Positions 1 to 9,890 of a DNA stretch of 22,078 nt are shown piece by piece; positions within the stretch are counted from its first letter, which is position 1; the number at the start of each line of letters is the position of its first letter. The stretch lies in assembly GCA_011947345.1 (NCBI GenBank), contig JAAVTG010000532.1, positions 1 through 22,078 of the forward strand. Reading direction: 5' to 3'. Under the pieces are notes generated by a model. It was given only the letters and a program-made list of their open reading frames with translations. It was not told where the DNA came from and searched no databases. Both the position numbers and the translations under genes were made by a program. The stretch is from Phytophthora quininea (lineage: Eukaryota; Oomycota; Peronosporomycetes; Peronosporales; Peronosporaceae).

Positions 1-1205
1 CCAGGAGTATGGTCGGGTACACCTCTAATGGGGTAGTTTGCGTCTGCGTTTATAAAGACCATCATTGGTACGCCGATTTTGGCCGAGCAGCCGCCTTCTA
101 TAAGCACAGCCATTGTCATTCCAGTTGTACCAGATACGACATCAGCGTATTTAATGTGCTGCTCGCCTTTTGCATTCAGAGTTTTACCATCATTCATGTC
201 CAAAATGAAATGTGTTTCATCCATATTTGCCATGTGACTGTCAGTAAATTCGCCGCTCTCGAAGCCACGCTTTACTGTACCCAAATGATACGGTACCTCA
301 CGCTCAATTTGTAGCTCTTTTTGTGGGCTGAGTTGTTTTTTACCGCATTGTTTGCGCGGAACAATGTTAGATCTTTCTTGAAACGTCTGAATCCAGCGAA
401 TATTGATGCGACTTAAGAATGTTGCATCCGTACCCGGGATGACGAAGGAGCGCGAGTACGTTGGATGTGTTGAGTGCGTTAAAATATACTGCGCAATTGT
501 CACCAAAACGGCTGGCGAAAGTTTTAGTCCGGCTTTACGCAAGCGGTGAAACTCCGGCAGCAACTCATCATGCAGCCACGACGTCCACGGACTGTGTTTT
601 CTACCTCCACCTGGCATCGCCTTTAAAAGCACATGCTTGCGAATGCCAGGTTGAGACGCTTGAACAGAAAATCGGTTTGTCGGATTCGCACATGCTTCAA
701 GAAACGTGCCGCGGTCTTTCCACCATCGAGAGGCTTTCATGAAATTGGCGCAATCAGAAGACCGAAAAACGGAAGGAAACTGGTCGATGGTACGCTTGCA
801 CAGTCGACGCTTGTCCTGCTTTCCGGCTTCAATCATCCATTTGATCACAGTCTTTTTCTTCTTAGTTGCCACATGTTGTGGCTGGCGTTTTCGCTTCCCG
901 GTACTCAGCGTTACAGGTGCGAGAGGCTCCGGTGGGGCTGTGATGGCCTCGGACGAAGCAGTTGACACGGTATTTTCGTCTTCGAGGGCCATAACGGTAT
1001 CAGACCGCTCTCGGGCAGCTTGTTGTTTATCAGCAAGAGCTTGAGCACGCTGCATGGCAGCTACAATGAGAGAGGGACGGACTGAAGACGATTTAGGCGA
1101 CGACATCGTTGCAGCTTTTGAAGGTTCAGTTAATGGCGACTTGAGCGGCCAGAACATGAAAGAGCGTCTCTGGTTTTGCCATGAATTAGTGTTAGTTTTT
1201 GCCAT
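1..1205 (-). CDS. DDE_1 (pogo/Tigger-like) transposase, C-terminus cut off by the window edge
   Basis: An uninterrupted minus-strand frame starts at the ATG at 1205 and is still open at base 1: 401 complete codons with no stop. An in-frame TAG lies just upstream of the ATG, so this is the first possible Met. The first ~110 residues are low-complexity and Lys/Arg-rich (GKRKRQPQ, KKKKTVIKW) and could be a nuclear-localisation region. Residues ~110-300 are a basic helical part that may bind DNA. The catalytic domain begins around residue 320, with MDETHF giving the first catalytic Asp at residue 329 (bases 219-221). It is followed by KYADVVSGTTGMTM and the YPIRGVPD segment, which I recognise from oomycete DDE_1 transposases. 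Known for the family: a nuclear enzyme that cuts and rejoins its own element's ends. The remaining acidic residues lie beyond the edge. Unlike the other transposases here, this frame shows no lesion, so it may be a young copy. Confidence 0.85.
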   Translation of the reverse strand, partial: MAKTNTNSWQNQRRSFMFWPLKSPLTEPSKAATMSSPKSSSVRPSLIVAAMQRAQALADKQQAARERSDTVMALEDENTVSTASSEAITAPPEPLAPVTLSTGKRKRQPQHVATKKKKTVIKWMIEAGKQDKRRLCKRTIDQFPSVFRSSDCANFMKASRWWKDRGTFLEACANPTNRFSVQASQPGIRKHVLLKAMPGGGRKHSPWTSWLHDELLPEFHRLRKAGLKLSPAVLVTIAQYILTHSTHPTYSRSFVIPGTDATFLSRINIRWIQTFQERSNIVPRKQCGKKQLSPQKELQIEREVPYHLGTVKRGFESGEFTDSHMANMDETHFILDMNDGKTLNAKGEQHIKYADVVSGTTGMTMAVLIEGGCSAKIGVPMMVFINADANYPIRGVPDHTP

Positions 1206-1270
1206 CTCTGCCGCTACACCACTATTAGTGTTATTAACGCTATATAAAAACTAACGCTGTTTTGCCACTA
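1185..1270 (-). promoter_or_regulatory. Possible promoter and element end of the DDE_1 transposon
   Basis: Just upstream of the transposase start lies an AT-rich patch (1241-1250, TATATAAAAA on the plus strand, TTTTTATATA on minus) that could be a TATA element. The direct repeat ATTAGTGTTA occurs at 1185-1194 and 1224-1233. The palindromic CACTATTAGTG sits just before the second copy. The motif AGCGTTA occurs twice on minus near 1235-1257. A TA at 1269-1270 followed on minus by GTGGCAAAAC is a candidate element terminus. The matching end is outside the window, so the boundary is a guess. Confidence 0.3.
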
Positions 1271-2174
1271 ACTCTAAATGCTGTGAATAGTGTAGCTTTC
1301 CTTTTCAAATCAAATGTCAGTTCGCAACTCACTTCATTCCACTCAAGTGTCCTCATCCCACGGAGAGAGACACGGCAGATGCTCTGACGGAGCTCTCGAG
1401 GCCCTGTCTTTATCTTATAAATTTGACAGTATAGTGAAAGCAACTAAAAACTTGAGCAAAGCCGATCCGCGCAACTGTTTTGGGTTGCTAAAACAAAAAT
1501 GGGCTTCGCGAAGGCTGGGACATTTTTGTTTAACTGTAATTAAAATCCTCTTTCTAGTATTAAGCATCTAGTACGCCTGCTTCGCAGCCACACCATCTGC
1601 TCCGCATATTCGCAGTTCGTAACGAAGTGTAGAACTGTCGCTTATCCCGTTCGGCGTAGTACCGTATGTCATCCTCGAAAAATACCGGTTTGACTTTTTT
1701 CACTTCATTCCACTATGGCTCCTGTTGTTGCGCCCATACAAAAATAAAAGTCACACTGAATACCGGTATTGGCTAGTACCGGTTTGTAGCTAGCGTGCAC
1801 CACATCACCACGGAGGCTTCTTCAAGATCCACTGTGTCCTCTTTCCTCAGCAAGTGTCAAGTCGGCGCCACATACAAAAGCACCCAGAGAGCAGCGATGC
1901 ACAGCAGGAACTTTTCAGGCAAAATGGCGGGCAGGCGCGCGCGCTGGATTCGCTGCAGTCGATCGTCCCTCATTCGACGATTTGCAGCGTGGGAGGTAGG
2001 TCATGCTGTCATGCGGCTGGGGTCGTGCAGAAGGACAGGATTGCGAGCTTGGTCTGACGAGGTGGTGTGTGCGTGCTAGCAGCTCACCGCGGCAGCGCGT
2101 CGGAGGTGCAGGTGGTGACATCCTGCACTCGGGGGCGGTAAGGAGTGCAGCAGGTTTGCGAGCGGGTATGATGC
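1271..2174. other. No gene seen; repeat-rich spacer
   Basis: Short readings occur on both strands, but none resembles a known protein and none has a convincing start. The stretch holds a 15-bp direct repeat, TCACTTCATTCCACT, at 1329-1343 and 1700-1714, and several ACCGGT motifs including the palindrome AATACCGGTATT at 1759-1770. It also holds a 37-bp repeat (1564-1600) that returns at 18734-18770. It may be a relic of a non-coding repeat element or the 5' flank of the Helitron. Confidence 0.5.
1564..1600 (+). repeat. 37-bp dispersed repeat, copy 1
   Basis: Matches 18734-18770 on the same strand at 33 of 37 positions. All four differences are transitions at CpG sites: the far copy has CpG where this one has TpA or CpA. 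This copy therefore looks more decayed by cytosine deamination. Both copies lie close to clustered ACCGGT and AATACCGGTATT motifs, so they probably belong to the same non-autonomous repeat family. Confidence 0.75.
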
Positions 2175-2452
2175 TCATACGTTCTTTGTTGCTGCTGCTA
2201 GATATGAAGAAGGTAGCGCGGAAACGAGCACACGTAGATGACTCAAGCGATGAGGACGATTTGCTGAAACATCTAGATGTTGCTAACAAGAGGGAGCAGA
2301 ACAACGCAAGAAAACGCCGTTCGCGGCAACGCCAATACTTGCTCCGGCAAGAAGCACATAGCAAACCGCTTCTGGAGACAGAGCCAGCGATCAATAAAGA
2401 GCGAGACCGTTGCTCGGGCCCCTCCGTGAACAATTGGGCGCTGAAGGTGTGT
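2175..2452 (+). pseudogene. Upstream duplicate of the Helitron N-terminal coding segment
   Basis: This stretch aligns with 2517-2795 at an offset of about 342 bp. Both begin with the same 18 bases (TCATACGTTCTTTGTTGC). Both share the patches GATGAGGACGATTTGCTGAA, ACAAGAGGGAGCAGA and AACGCCAATACTTG, and end near GAANAATTGGGCGC. From the ATG at 2204 it encodes a basic/acidic stretch (VDDSSDEDDLLKHLD, then RKRRSRQRQYLLRQE) that matches the N-terminus of the second copy. This copy stays open until a stop at 2474 but does not lead into the rest of the Helitron protein. The second copy does lead on, although its own N-terminus is frameshifted. It is either an internal tandem duplication or the 5' end of another truncated Helitron inserted next to this one. 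Confidence 0.75.
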
Positions 2453-2516
2453 CCGACAGCTCTCGTGGCTACGTGAAACGTAAGCTATCGTTTTGACCAA
2501 TTCAGATGTGGTTTAC

Positions 2517-3723
2517 TCATACGTTCTTTGTTGCCGCTAAGTAGATACGGATAGTGGATCACAGACGCGAGCGCACTCAGATGGCCCGCGCGATGAGGAC
2601 GATTTGCTGAAGATCTCACTGCTGCTCACAAGAGGGAGCAGAGCAAAGCAAAAAGACAGCATCGGATGAAACGCCAATACTTGGCGATCCGCCAAGAAGC
2701 TGACAAGCCGTTCCTGAAGCCAATAGACAGTGAAGAGCAAGATCGTTGCATGAACTCCCTTCGTGAAGAATTGGGCGCGGAAGGTCTGGACGAAAGCACG
2801 TGTGGAGTGTGTGATAGCTGGGTTCTAGCCCGTGAAATTGTTCGAATTGAAGGTTCCGACTGGAGGTTTATGGATAAGTTGCGGGCGATTCTGGGCGTTG
2901 CTGGCGACGATCTACCTCGGCTTCTTGTGAATCAGTACTGTGCGCCTCCCCACATTGATGGATTGGAGAACGTACTGGTTTCTCCTCGCGGTATTCATTG
3001 TTATGTTGATGACCATGGGTGCCCAAGTGCATGGATGGTATTTGCAATAAATGCATGAGATTCATTAACCGCAGAATGATTCCCAAGTTTGCTATAGCCA
3101 ATGGCTTTTACATGGGGTATTTGCCGGAGCGTTTGAAGGGGCTTACACTCCCGAGCGGTTTATCACGCAGCTCTCTAGTATAGCAGCTGTTACGCGGGTT
3201 ATGCGTGGTGGACGTCATCGCTGTATTCGATCACATTGTCTCGCGTTTGACTGCACTCCTGAAGCTCCAATTTCACTACTACCACGCTCAATTGAGAAGG
3301 TGACCTCCTATCGAGTCGTTCTCGTGGGAGATTTCACAGAAGGTCAACTGGCAAAAGTGAAAAGATGCATCGAATCCGAAATAAGATGACGAAAGGTGTA
3401 TTCGAGTTTTATAAGGCCTACAACCACTTGTATGATCCTGTTTTGCCTAGCGAGGATGTTCTGAACGCGGAGTATTCTGACGATACTGTGGACCAACAGT
3501 TTATTGAACGTGTTCGAGATGACGGAGAGTATTTCAACGATGGCATATCAACGGAGCAAGAATCTGTTCGTGGCCAGTCGGACTCGTTTCAAGTAGATGG
3601 AGACGATGAAGACGCCGTTCTGGAGCGACGAGTGGGATTAACGGATGATCTGTCGCCTGTGCTGGCCTCTGAGCACCCTTACGTTGCTGATCTGGGGAGA
3701 ACGCTGCAAACGAGAGGTCTTTC
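2517..3723 (+). pseudogene. Helitron N-terminal region with DUF6570-like Cys domain, frameshifted
   Basis: Residues conserved in oomycete and fungal Helitron proteins can be followed through successive frames. A reading from 2666 gives RQYLAIRQEA, then CGVC (around 2803-2814) and a segment ending with DDHGCPSAWMV. A frameshift near 3040 leads into CNKCMRF and PKFAIANGFYMGYLPERLKGL, the typical DUF6570 sequence after a CxxC pair. Another shift near 3145 gives PERFITQLSSIAAVTRVMRGG. A third near 3370 gives TKGVFEFYKAYNHLYDPV and an acidic linker. The two CxxC pairs suggest a zinc-binding fold. The domain's role in Helitron transposition is not known to me. The repeated frame changes mark it as a pseudogene. 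Confidence 0.75.
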
Positions 3724-6310
3724 ATGGTTAGGCGGTCGAGCAAGTTTTCTGGCACTATTAATGGAGATCTACTAGCGAGAATGTTTCCTCATCTTTTCCC
3801 CTTCGGTCGCGGCCATCCAGGTGAATCCAGAAAAGTGGCTGTATCTGTGAAAGAATGCATTAAGCACTATATCAATCTGAGTGGACGTCAATTTGCTGGA
3901 GATGAGTTGTTCACGTTGGTTGCGTTTGATCAACTGTCACTGCAAAACATGTACATTCAAAACTCGGTGCGCTGCAAACGTTTTCCGCATTTGTACGAGG
4001 GTTACGACACTATTGCAGTTGACCAACTTGGCCAGGCGCTACTAGCTAATGAGCGACGCCGGCAAGGGTTCACGCCGCGGGGCAACGCAATCGACGCGAC
4101 TGCGAATCGGTTTATCAAGACCGTTGAGCTTGCATCGGCCCCAGTGTGGGGAAGCAATGCTGAGCGCTCTGGCTGCAGACAGAACGCCTTTGCATTCCAA
4201 GCACGGTTTGGACAGCCTGCTTTGTTTGTGACACTGACACCAAACGCAGATAACTCTTTCGCGATGGCCCAATACACTGGAATCGGAACGGTGGAAACGC
4301 TGTTCGATGTGTTGGAGTCTAGAATGCCTAGTAAAGCTGAACTTCGTGAAGCAACGCTAGGAAATGATGCTGCGTCTGCACGGTTATTCATGCGGCAAGT
4401 GGATGCGTTTATCAAAGTCTGCTTAGGCATTGATCCAGCCACTAAGAAGCCACTGCAGCATCGCGGCTTGTTTGGCTACGTGGAGGCGTACTTCGCCATG
4501 GTCGAAACACAAGGGCGTGGAGCACTCCACGTTCATTTTGATATGGCTGAAGGATTGCCCACCCAATTCTACCGCTATGGAAGAAATCCTACGCAGCAAC
4601 GAAGCAGAAGGGTTTTGTAAGTCAGTCGAGGAGTATGTTTCTTCTATAGTGCGTAACGAGCTTCCTTACAGTTGGATCGACAACGGTGTTCGAGTTGCAG
4701 TGCTCCAATTTCGTACACGGCGGCATTGCCGATACCTGAAAGCGCACGAAAGGACCCAAAGACAGGGCTCTACAGTGCAGAAGCAAAACGTGCTGTCACG
4801 GAGCCCCCACTTCTGCAATGCAAAATCTGTAGCATCAAGTGCAGTTCGCAGCACTTATTACGAAGCGTGCTGCTTCAACATCGACCAATGCACTGGCCGC
4901 TCTGGAGCCGTTCGCTTTCCTCCACTGAACTAGCAAAGCAGGCCGCACGAGAGTCGCGGTGTCGGGGTACGTTACAACAGGCAATCCACAAAGTAGTGGA
5001 ACGCGAAATTATACAAGCTAGTATGGCCTCCGAGCGGGATTTAAAGGATGAATCAGGGCTTACGCCGATTGACATTGCGGAGTGGCTGCAGCATTCAAAT
5101 TCTTTTCAAATGGTGAAGTGTACGAGTGACAACGACCCTTTCCAGAATGACTATCTTACCCGTCTATTGAGATGCTTCCGCCGTCTAAATGTGATGGCAG
5201 ATTGTCGCGTGAATCCGTAGATTACATGGTTTCGACGCTGGTACTGCTGCAAAACCAGCACTGGTGGTCCAACACGAATACGTGCTTTAAGAAATCTCGG
5301 GCAATATGCGATGAATCCTTTGTCGCTATGTTTTTCCTAGAGATAGAGTGCCAGATACGAAGTTCTGCGCATCTGGGGTTCAAATTTCTCGACCACTAGG
5401 CCATGAATATATTAACGGGTTCAACTACACGATCATGGCCAGTTTCAAATGCAATCACGATATTCAATTTCTTCTGGGAGGCAAAGAGATTACTCACAGG
5501 ATTCACTACTGCTGCAAATATGTAACGAAACAGCAAAAAGGCTTGATTCCGTTGTAGCTATTGCTCTTGGAGCTCTGAAACGTCGACAAGAAAGAAAGCA
5601 GCAGCAACCACTGCCAGCACCTCTCTCGGCGCAAGACCGACTGGCCGTCGCTCGAAAGCGGGTTGCATCTATTGTCTACAGTATGGCCAATCGCCAGGAA
5701 GTCGCTGGGCCATTGGCAGCGTTGTATTTGTATCGGGGGTCATGTTGCTATTCCAGTGCTACATGCACAACACTACCGCTAGGTGATATTATTCGACAGC
5801 TGTGTACGTCAGGAGAGTACTCATGCAATCTTGTTCGGCAATGCAACAAGTTCGGTGCGTCAACCTTTCAGGCAGTGTCTTACCTGGACGACTACATTTT
5901 TCGCCCAGCTAAACTGGTCGATTTGAATATGTACGAGTTTTCAATGCGTTACTTTCGGAGGAAAAGTGAGCACGAGGATGAGACCTTGGCGTTTTTGAGT
6001 GGGCATCGGCTTCAGCACAGTCATTACCTGGGACAACGAGCTCAAGAATGTGTTCCGGTTATCCGAGGGTACCGGCTGCCTTATGCCGAAAGCGACTCAC
6101 CATTGGAGTTTCACTACAAGTACGCAGTGTTATCGTTGGTGCTATTCAAACCTTTTCGATCGCTTACTGACCTTGTCGGCGATTGTACCTTGTCGGAAGC
6201 TGCCTGGCTAAGCGCGTTTGAGCGGTGGAAAGACACTAGAACGGAATTTGTGAAAACTATTATGAACAACATGAATGATTTCTACATCGGTCGTAGCCAT
6301 GGTAAGGCTC
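3724..6310 (+). pseudogene. Helitron Rep domain (HUH nuclease, two-Tyr), frameshifted
   Basis: From 3724 the frame gives LLARMFPHLFPFGRGHPGE, the start of the Helitron_like_N domain. It then gives GRGALHVHFDMAEGLP, in which His-Val-His (4528-4536) is the metal-binding HUH-type motif. A shift near 4555 continues into PPNSTAMEEILRSNEAEGF. Another near 4690 gives a segment with CSSC and CKICSIKC. After shifts near 5190 and 5390 comes GHEYINGFNYTIM, and then HYCCKYVTKQQ with tyrosines at 5507-5509 and 5519-5521, spaced as in the catalytic Y2 motif (YxxxY followed by xxK). The frame from 5449 carries the conserved C-terminal part (MANRQEVAGPLAALYLYRG; ECVPVIRGYRLPY; VLFKPFRSLTDL). Known for the family: the HUH/Y2 nuclease nicks and rejoins single strands in rolling-circle transposition. 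All key residues remain visible but in different frames. Confidence 0.88.
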
Positions 6311-8482
6311 AAAGTTTAGAAGGCGACACCAACACGTCGGCCGTCGCAGGTGCAGCTCGAAATGGAGAGGGGAGGACACTGAATCGGACGATGAAGACGA
6401 TTTGTACGACGCAGGGGATCTGGTGGGCAATGACGATGCCGTGGCCGAGCTTGACGGCGGTGCTGATTATATCAAGTTTTGGGGTGCCGATGAAGCAAGC
6501 GACATCGTGATGGAGAGTAGCTCGTTGAACCCTCAATTTGCCCATCGGCATCATCGCCTGAAGATGGCATCACGCATATTTTGTCTGCTTTCCAGTCGCT
6601 TAACATGCTTGATGGTGCTGCAAGGAGTACCTCGGCAAAGTCGACAATTGACCATTCTTTGCCGAGCTCAATTGTAGTACGTGATATGAGGCGATGGATT
6701 CGTGACGCCAACACCGATAACGCATTCACTATCCCATCACCAGAATTGCCTGACGAGCGTGCCACCGAAGTGGTTGAGCTGCTGGATGATACACTCAATG
6801 AGGCAAATATGCAGTGGCGTCCTGAATCGATGGTGCGATCTCGATCACCTAGTGCTGTTCCCCAGTTTGCCAGCATTAGTTCGATTTCAAGAGCGTTTAC
6901 TCTGAATCTGAAGCAGCCTGTGCGTTAAAGAAAATTGGCATCGCTCTTCTTACTAGATGGAAACACTCCGAAAGTTTGACTTACTTGGATCGTAACGTAG
7001 AGGATATCCTGATAGCTGACCAACTTCGACTATTTCTCGGAGGAGAGGGCGGGACTGGTAAAAGTCGCATCATCGAAGCTGTCGAGGCCTTATGCGTCAG
7101 TTGGGGACGCACTACTAGTATTGTGAAAACAGCACTCACGGGCAAAGCGGCCACATTGATTGGGGTAGGACACTGGAGAGTTTTCTCCTGCAACTAGAAG
7201 GGGAAAAAGCCATCGGAGCCATTATGGATCTTGATGTGCTAATTATTGACGAAATTTCTATGATGAAGAGATTGCAACTAGTCCAGTTGGATCGACGTCT
7301 ACGAAAGGCAAAGCGCGTTCCGCGAGTTCCGTTTGGGGGCATCCACGTGGTTCTCGTTGGGGATTTCTTACAGCTTCCCCTGTCGGAGCAGAGCCCATCT
7401 ATCGAGACCCGTCTCTAAAACCAAAGAGCTCAGCGGTAGACTTCACGGGATATCAACTCTGGCGCGATTTTGAAGACGTCATAATACTCGATGAATCCGT
7501 TCGGTTTCAGGATGACCCAGAGTGGGGACGCGGATGTCATGATGCACGTCTTGGCATTTGGAGTGCTGAATTTGTTGCATTGATTAATTCGCGTGTGGTT
7601 GAAGACCGCAATCGCGCTTTAATAGACTGGGTATCTGGTGGTGAGCGGACGACGTTTGTTACTCCAGACAATTCCACCTGACTGTCAATAAACAACCTCT
7701 TCATTTCAACAACCGCCAGACTGTTACCAAAAGATACATATCCTGTTCGAGTGGTGGCGAATTTTAAAGGGCAATTGAACGCACTGAATCGATCGGAAGC
7801 TACCATGCTTATGTCTTTGCCGGACTCGAAGTTCGGTCGCATGGCGCCCTACCTAGATCTAATTGTGGGAATGCCCATCCAGGTGACGCAAAATATACGT
7901 CCCCAGAAAATGGTTGCAAACGGCACGCTTGGGACGTTGGAGCCCATTATCTACAAACCTGGCACCACGTTTCGGGTTGTTCATGATAGCGTCTTGGATG
8001 TGCTTGTGCAAATTCCTAGCACGCCTCCACCCGCTGTGATTGTGCGGTTACCTCGCGGTAATACAGCACGGGCAATGCTAGGGGCTGCTGATAGTGATCT
8101 TTTCCCACTATTTTTCGAATCTCAGGCATACAAGGCATGTGAAATAGCGTTGACTGGTAGTGTGAACGGAGTCCCACGAAAGCTAGCCGTTCGAATCCAA
8201 CAATTTCCGCTCGTATGTGCCGTCGCATCGACGATCTACAAGGTGCAAGGTGAAACTCTCGATCGGATGGTAGTGACAGAATGGCGGTCGAGCTCGGCAG
8301 CAGTAAACAAACGGCAGCAGCCGTATCTGTTGGTGTCACGGGTGACATCTCGCCACGCTTTTGTGGCTCTGACGCCATTGACACCAGATATTATAGCGTG
8401 GGCACGTCCACCGGATGATGTACTAGCAGAAGAAGAACGGTTGCAACGTTTAAGCGAGCATACTGTAAGCGCTATGCTGTAG
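6311..8482 (+). pseudogene. Helitron Pif1-type helicase domain, broken
   Basis: An acidic linker (6402-6540) and a region readable from 6581 (MLDGAARSTSAKS; RDMRRWIRDANTDNAF) lead to the ATPase core. Walker A is GGEGGTGKS at 7039-7065. A shift near 7160 continues with LESFLLQLEGEKAIGAI. Walker B is LIIDEISMM (Asp-Glu at 7248-7253), followed by HVVLVGDFLQLP. A shift near 7385 is followed by VIILDESVRF, then a nonsense TGA at 7679-7681 where CGA (Arg) is expected. The C-terminal frame from 7751 to the stop at 8482 has GMPIQVTQNIRPQ, CAVASTIYKVQGETLD and YLLVSRVTSRHAFVAL, corresponding to Pif1 helicase motifs IV-VI. Known role: 5'-3' unwinding during Helitron transposition. At 243 residues the last frame is the longest intact stretch of the element, but it lacks the Walker motifs and would not be active alone. 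Confidence 0.9.
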
Positions 8483-8564
8483 CAAGCTAAACGTCAATGT
8501 TATACCGTTGCACATGAAAAATACACAGCTGATCCGCTAACATTGTTTTGCTTAAAATGTTGCC

Positions 8565-9330
8565 TTACTCATCCTCACTAGTGCGGTTTGTTAGATCGAT
8601 CCCTTCGGGCGATCCCTCTCGTTTCGGCGGTACTTGATCCAGCAGGTTTGGAGGCGGCACTGCTTGGAACACCTTGGCTCGCATTGCTCGGCGCCGAACC
8701 TTGTGGCGACTTGGCGCCGTCGCCGCCATCACCAGTGGGACGTCGCTGGCTCGCCTCTTGAGCGTGCGGTCATTGCTTTCGGCAGGATGCCCAGGAACCA
8801 TGATGCGAGGGACGTGCTCCATCGCAAATGGAGTAGTTGTCGCCACAATACCGATAACTATGAACTAGTTTTGCCTTGGGGCCTGCAAGCCTTGATCCTA
8901 CCCGAGGACTTGAGGTCGCCGCGCTAGTTTCCAGCGCTAAATCCAGATCGGAAAAGAGCGACAGCATGACCGCCTTGTTCTGCTTGACTTTGGAAGGCGC
9001 GGAGACGGTCGCAGCCGATAGGGAGGCCCCATGGTGACGCGCAGGCCCGGCACGAAGAGCTTCATCATGCTCATCGGAAGTGACGCTCGTCCTTGCCAGC
9101 CTCTTCGTCCTCGCTCTCAAACTCACAGCACTGCTGCGGAAGCTGCTGACCGTCTTGGCGCTGCTGGCGTCGTCCTGCTTGTAGAGGCTACTGCCGAAGC
9201 TCCTGCTGCTGGTTCTCAGCGTCTTGGAGCTGCCGCTCCTGCCCAAACGTGCCCAGCTCGCCGGTGTAGCTTGCGTTGATCCCGCGACTGCTGTTGAAGC
9301 TGCTCGCAGTGCTACTGGACATCTTGAATA
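8565..9330 (-). pseudogene. Unrecognised basic Ser/Arg-rich protein, probably frameshifted
   Basis: The last frame (8846-8565, stop TAA at 8565-8567) ends with a basic segment (TLKRRASDVPLVM, RHKVRRRAMRAKVF) and an acidic tail (LTNRTSEDE). Upstream on minus another frame stays open from 9450 to 8770 and contains SLRARTKRLARTSVTSDEHDEALRAG and VKQNKAVMLSLFSDLDLAL. A real ATG near 9330 opens the third frame (SSSTASSFNSSRGINASYTGELGTF), which stops at 9188. A plausible path is the ATG frame, then the Ser/Arg frame, then the C-terminal frame, with shifts near 9200 and 8860. I recognise no domain. It could instead be two overlapping chance frames in GC-rich sequence; the composition and the long parallel open frames are the only support. 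Confidence 0.35.
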
Positions 9331-9463
9331 GCGTCCGGTCTCCGTTTCTGGACGCGTGTGATGCTTGAGGGCTCTCGAGTCGTAGAAGTCCGAGCTGTCG
9401 CCGCTGTTCGAGCTGGTGGTGCGCGGATATCGAGGAGCTACAAAATGCAAAATCGAAAGGTAG

Positions 9464-9580
9464 TATAAATAGCCCGGTACTTGGGTGAAAACGGTATTGC
9501 GATAGGAAATAGTAAAATCGATGGCACACGTTCAGCAAGTACATGAGTTCTACCAGACTGCTGCAGCCCTGGATTGGTGA
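9464..9580 (+). promoter_or_regulatory. TATA-like box followed by a 19-codon ORF
   Basis: TATAAATAG at 9464-9472 is a good TATA-box match. About 50 bp downstream, an ATG at 9521 opens a short frame (MAHVQQVHEFYQTAAALDW, TGA at 9578-9580). The distance from box to start is normal for a gene, but the reading is far too short. It may be the beginning of a truncated gene or a chance pairing. No continuation by splicing or frame change is convincing. Confidence 0.3.
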
Positions 9581-9890
9581 CAATGGCGAATACAATCGGC
9601 GTGTAGAGTGTCCTTAGGCGGTCGAAATATGCATTCTGATAACAAAATCGCTAGCAGGCGTCCAGGCTGTACGTCTGCTGTATCAGCAAGTTCATTACAT
9701 CTACCACTAGCAGCACGTGGCATTATAGTGAGATGCTTCAGACGCTATATAGGTTAAAACATTCATAATTCATAGTTGGTTTTAAATACACACCGCCTTT
9801 AAACACGATCAAACAACTTCAGGTATGTATTTTGAATGAAAATAAGCCTACGACGCAACTTGCAATGAAAGTAAACTGCAATACATACCG
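9581..9890. other. No gene seen
   Basis: AT-rich spacer with no reading frame of note on either strand and no obvious repeat. It separates the TATA-like box region from the 3' end of the oxygenase-like pseudogene. Confidence 0.5.

Larger units (their letters stand above)
2175..8482 (+). mobile_element. Decayed autonomous Helitron (Rep/helicase element)
   Basis: The plus strand carries, in order, the parts of a Helitron RepHel protein: a Cys-containing DUF6570-like region (2666-3700), the Helitron_like_N/Rep region with an HVH motif (4528-4536) and two tyrosines (5507-5521), a linker region, and a Pif1-family helicase (Walker A 7042-7065, Walker B near 7239-7253, C-terminal helicase motifs up to 8482). 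The reading frame changes at least ten times and has at least one nonsense codon (TGA at 7679), so the copy cannot make the full protein. The element's true ends (5' TC, 3' CTRR after a hairpin) could not be placed. The coordinates given are those of the recognisable coding part only. Confidence 0.9.

Noticed and set aside
1915..2433. 172-codon minus frame over the Helitron 5' region
   Set aside because: Antisense to the duplicated N-terminal coding segment; Ser/Arg-rich composition typical of a shadow frame.
4002..4442. 146-codon minus reading frame
   Set aside because: Antisense shadow of the Helitron Rep domain; the plus strand carries recognisable conserved motifs over the same bases.
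8594..8614. Hairpin GATCG-(AT)-CCC-TTC-GGG-CGATC as the Helitron 3' terminal hairpin
   Set aside because: No CTRR end follows at the expected distance, and the sequence lies in the C-terminal reading of the minus-strand candidate gene, where it encodes SPEGID.
9031..9279. 82-codon plus frame, Ala/Arg-rich
   Set aside because: GC-rich antisense shadow of the minus-strand Ser/Arg reading; no domain or start context.
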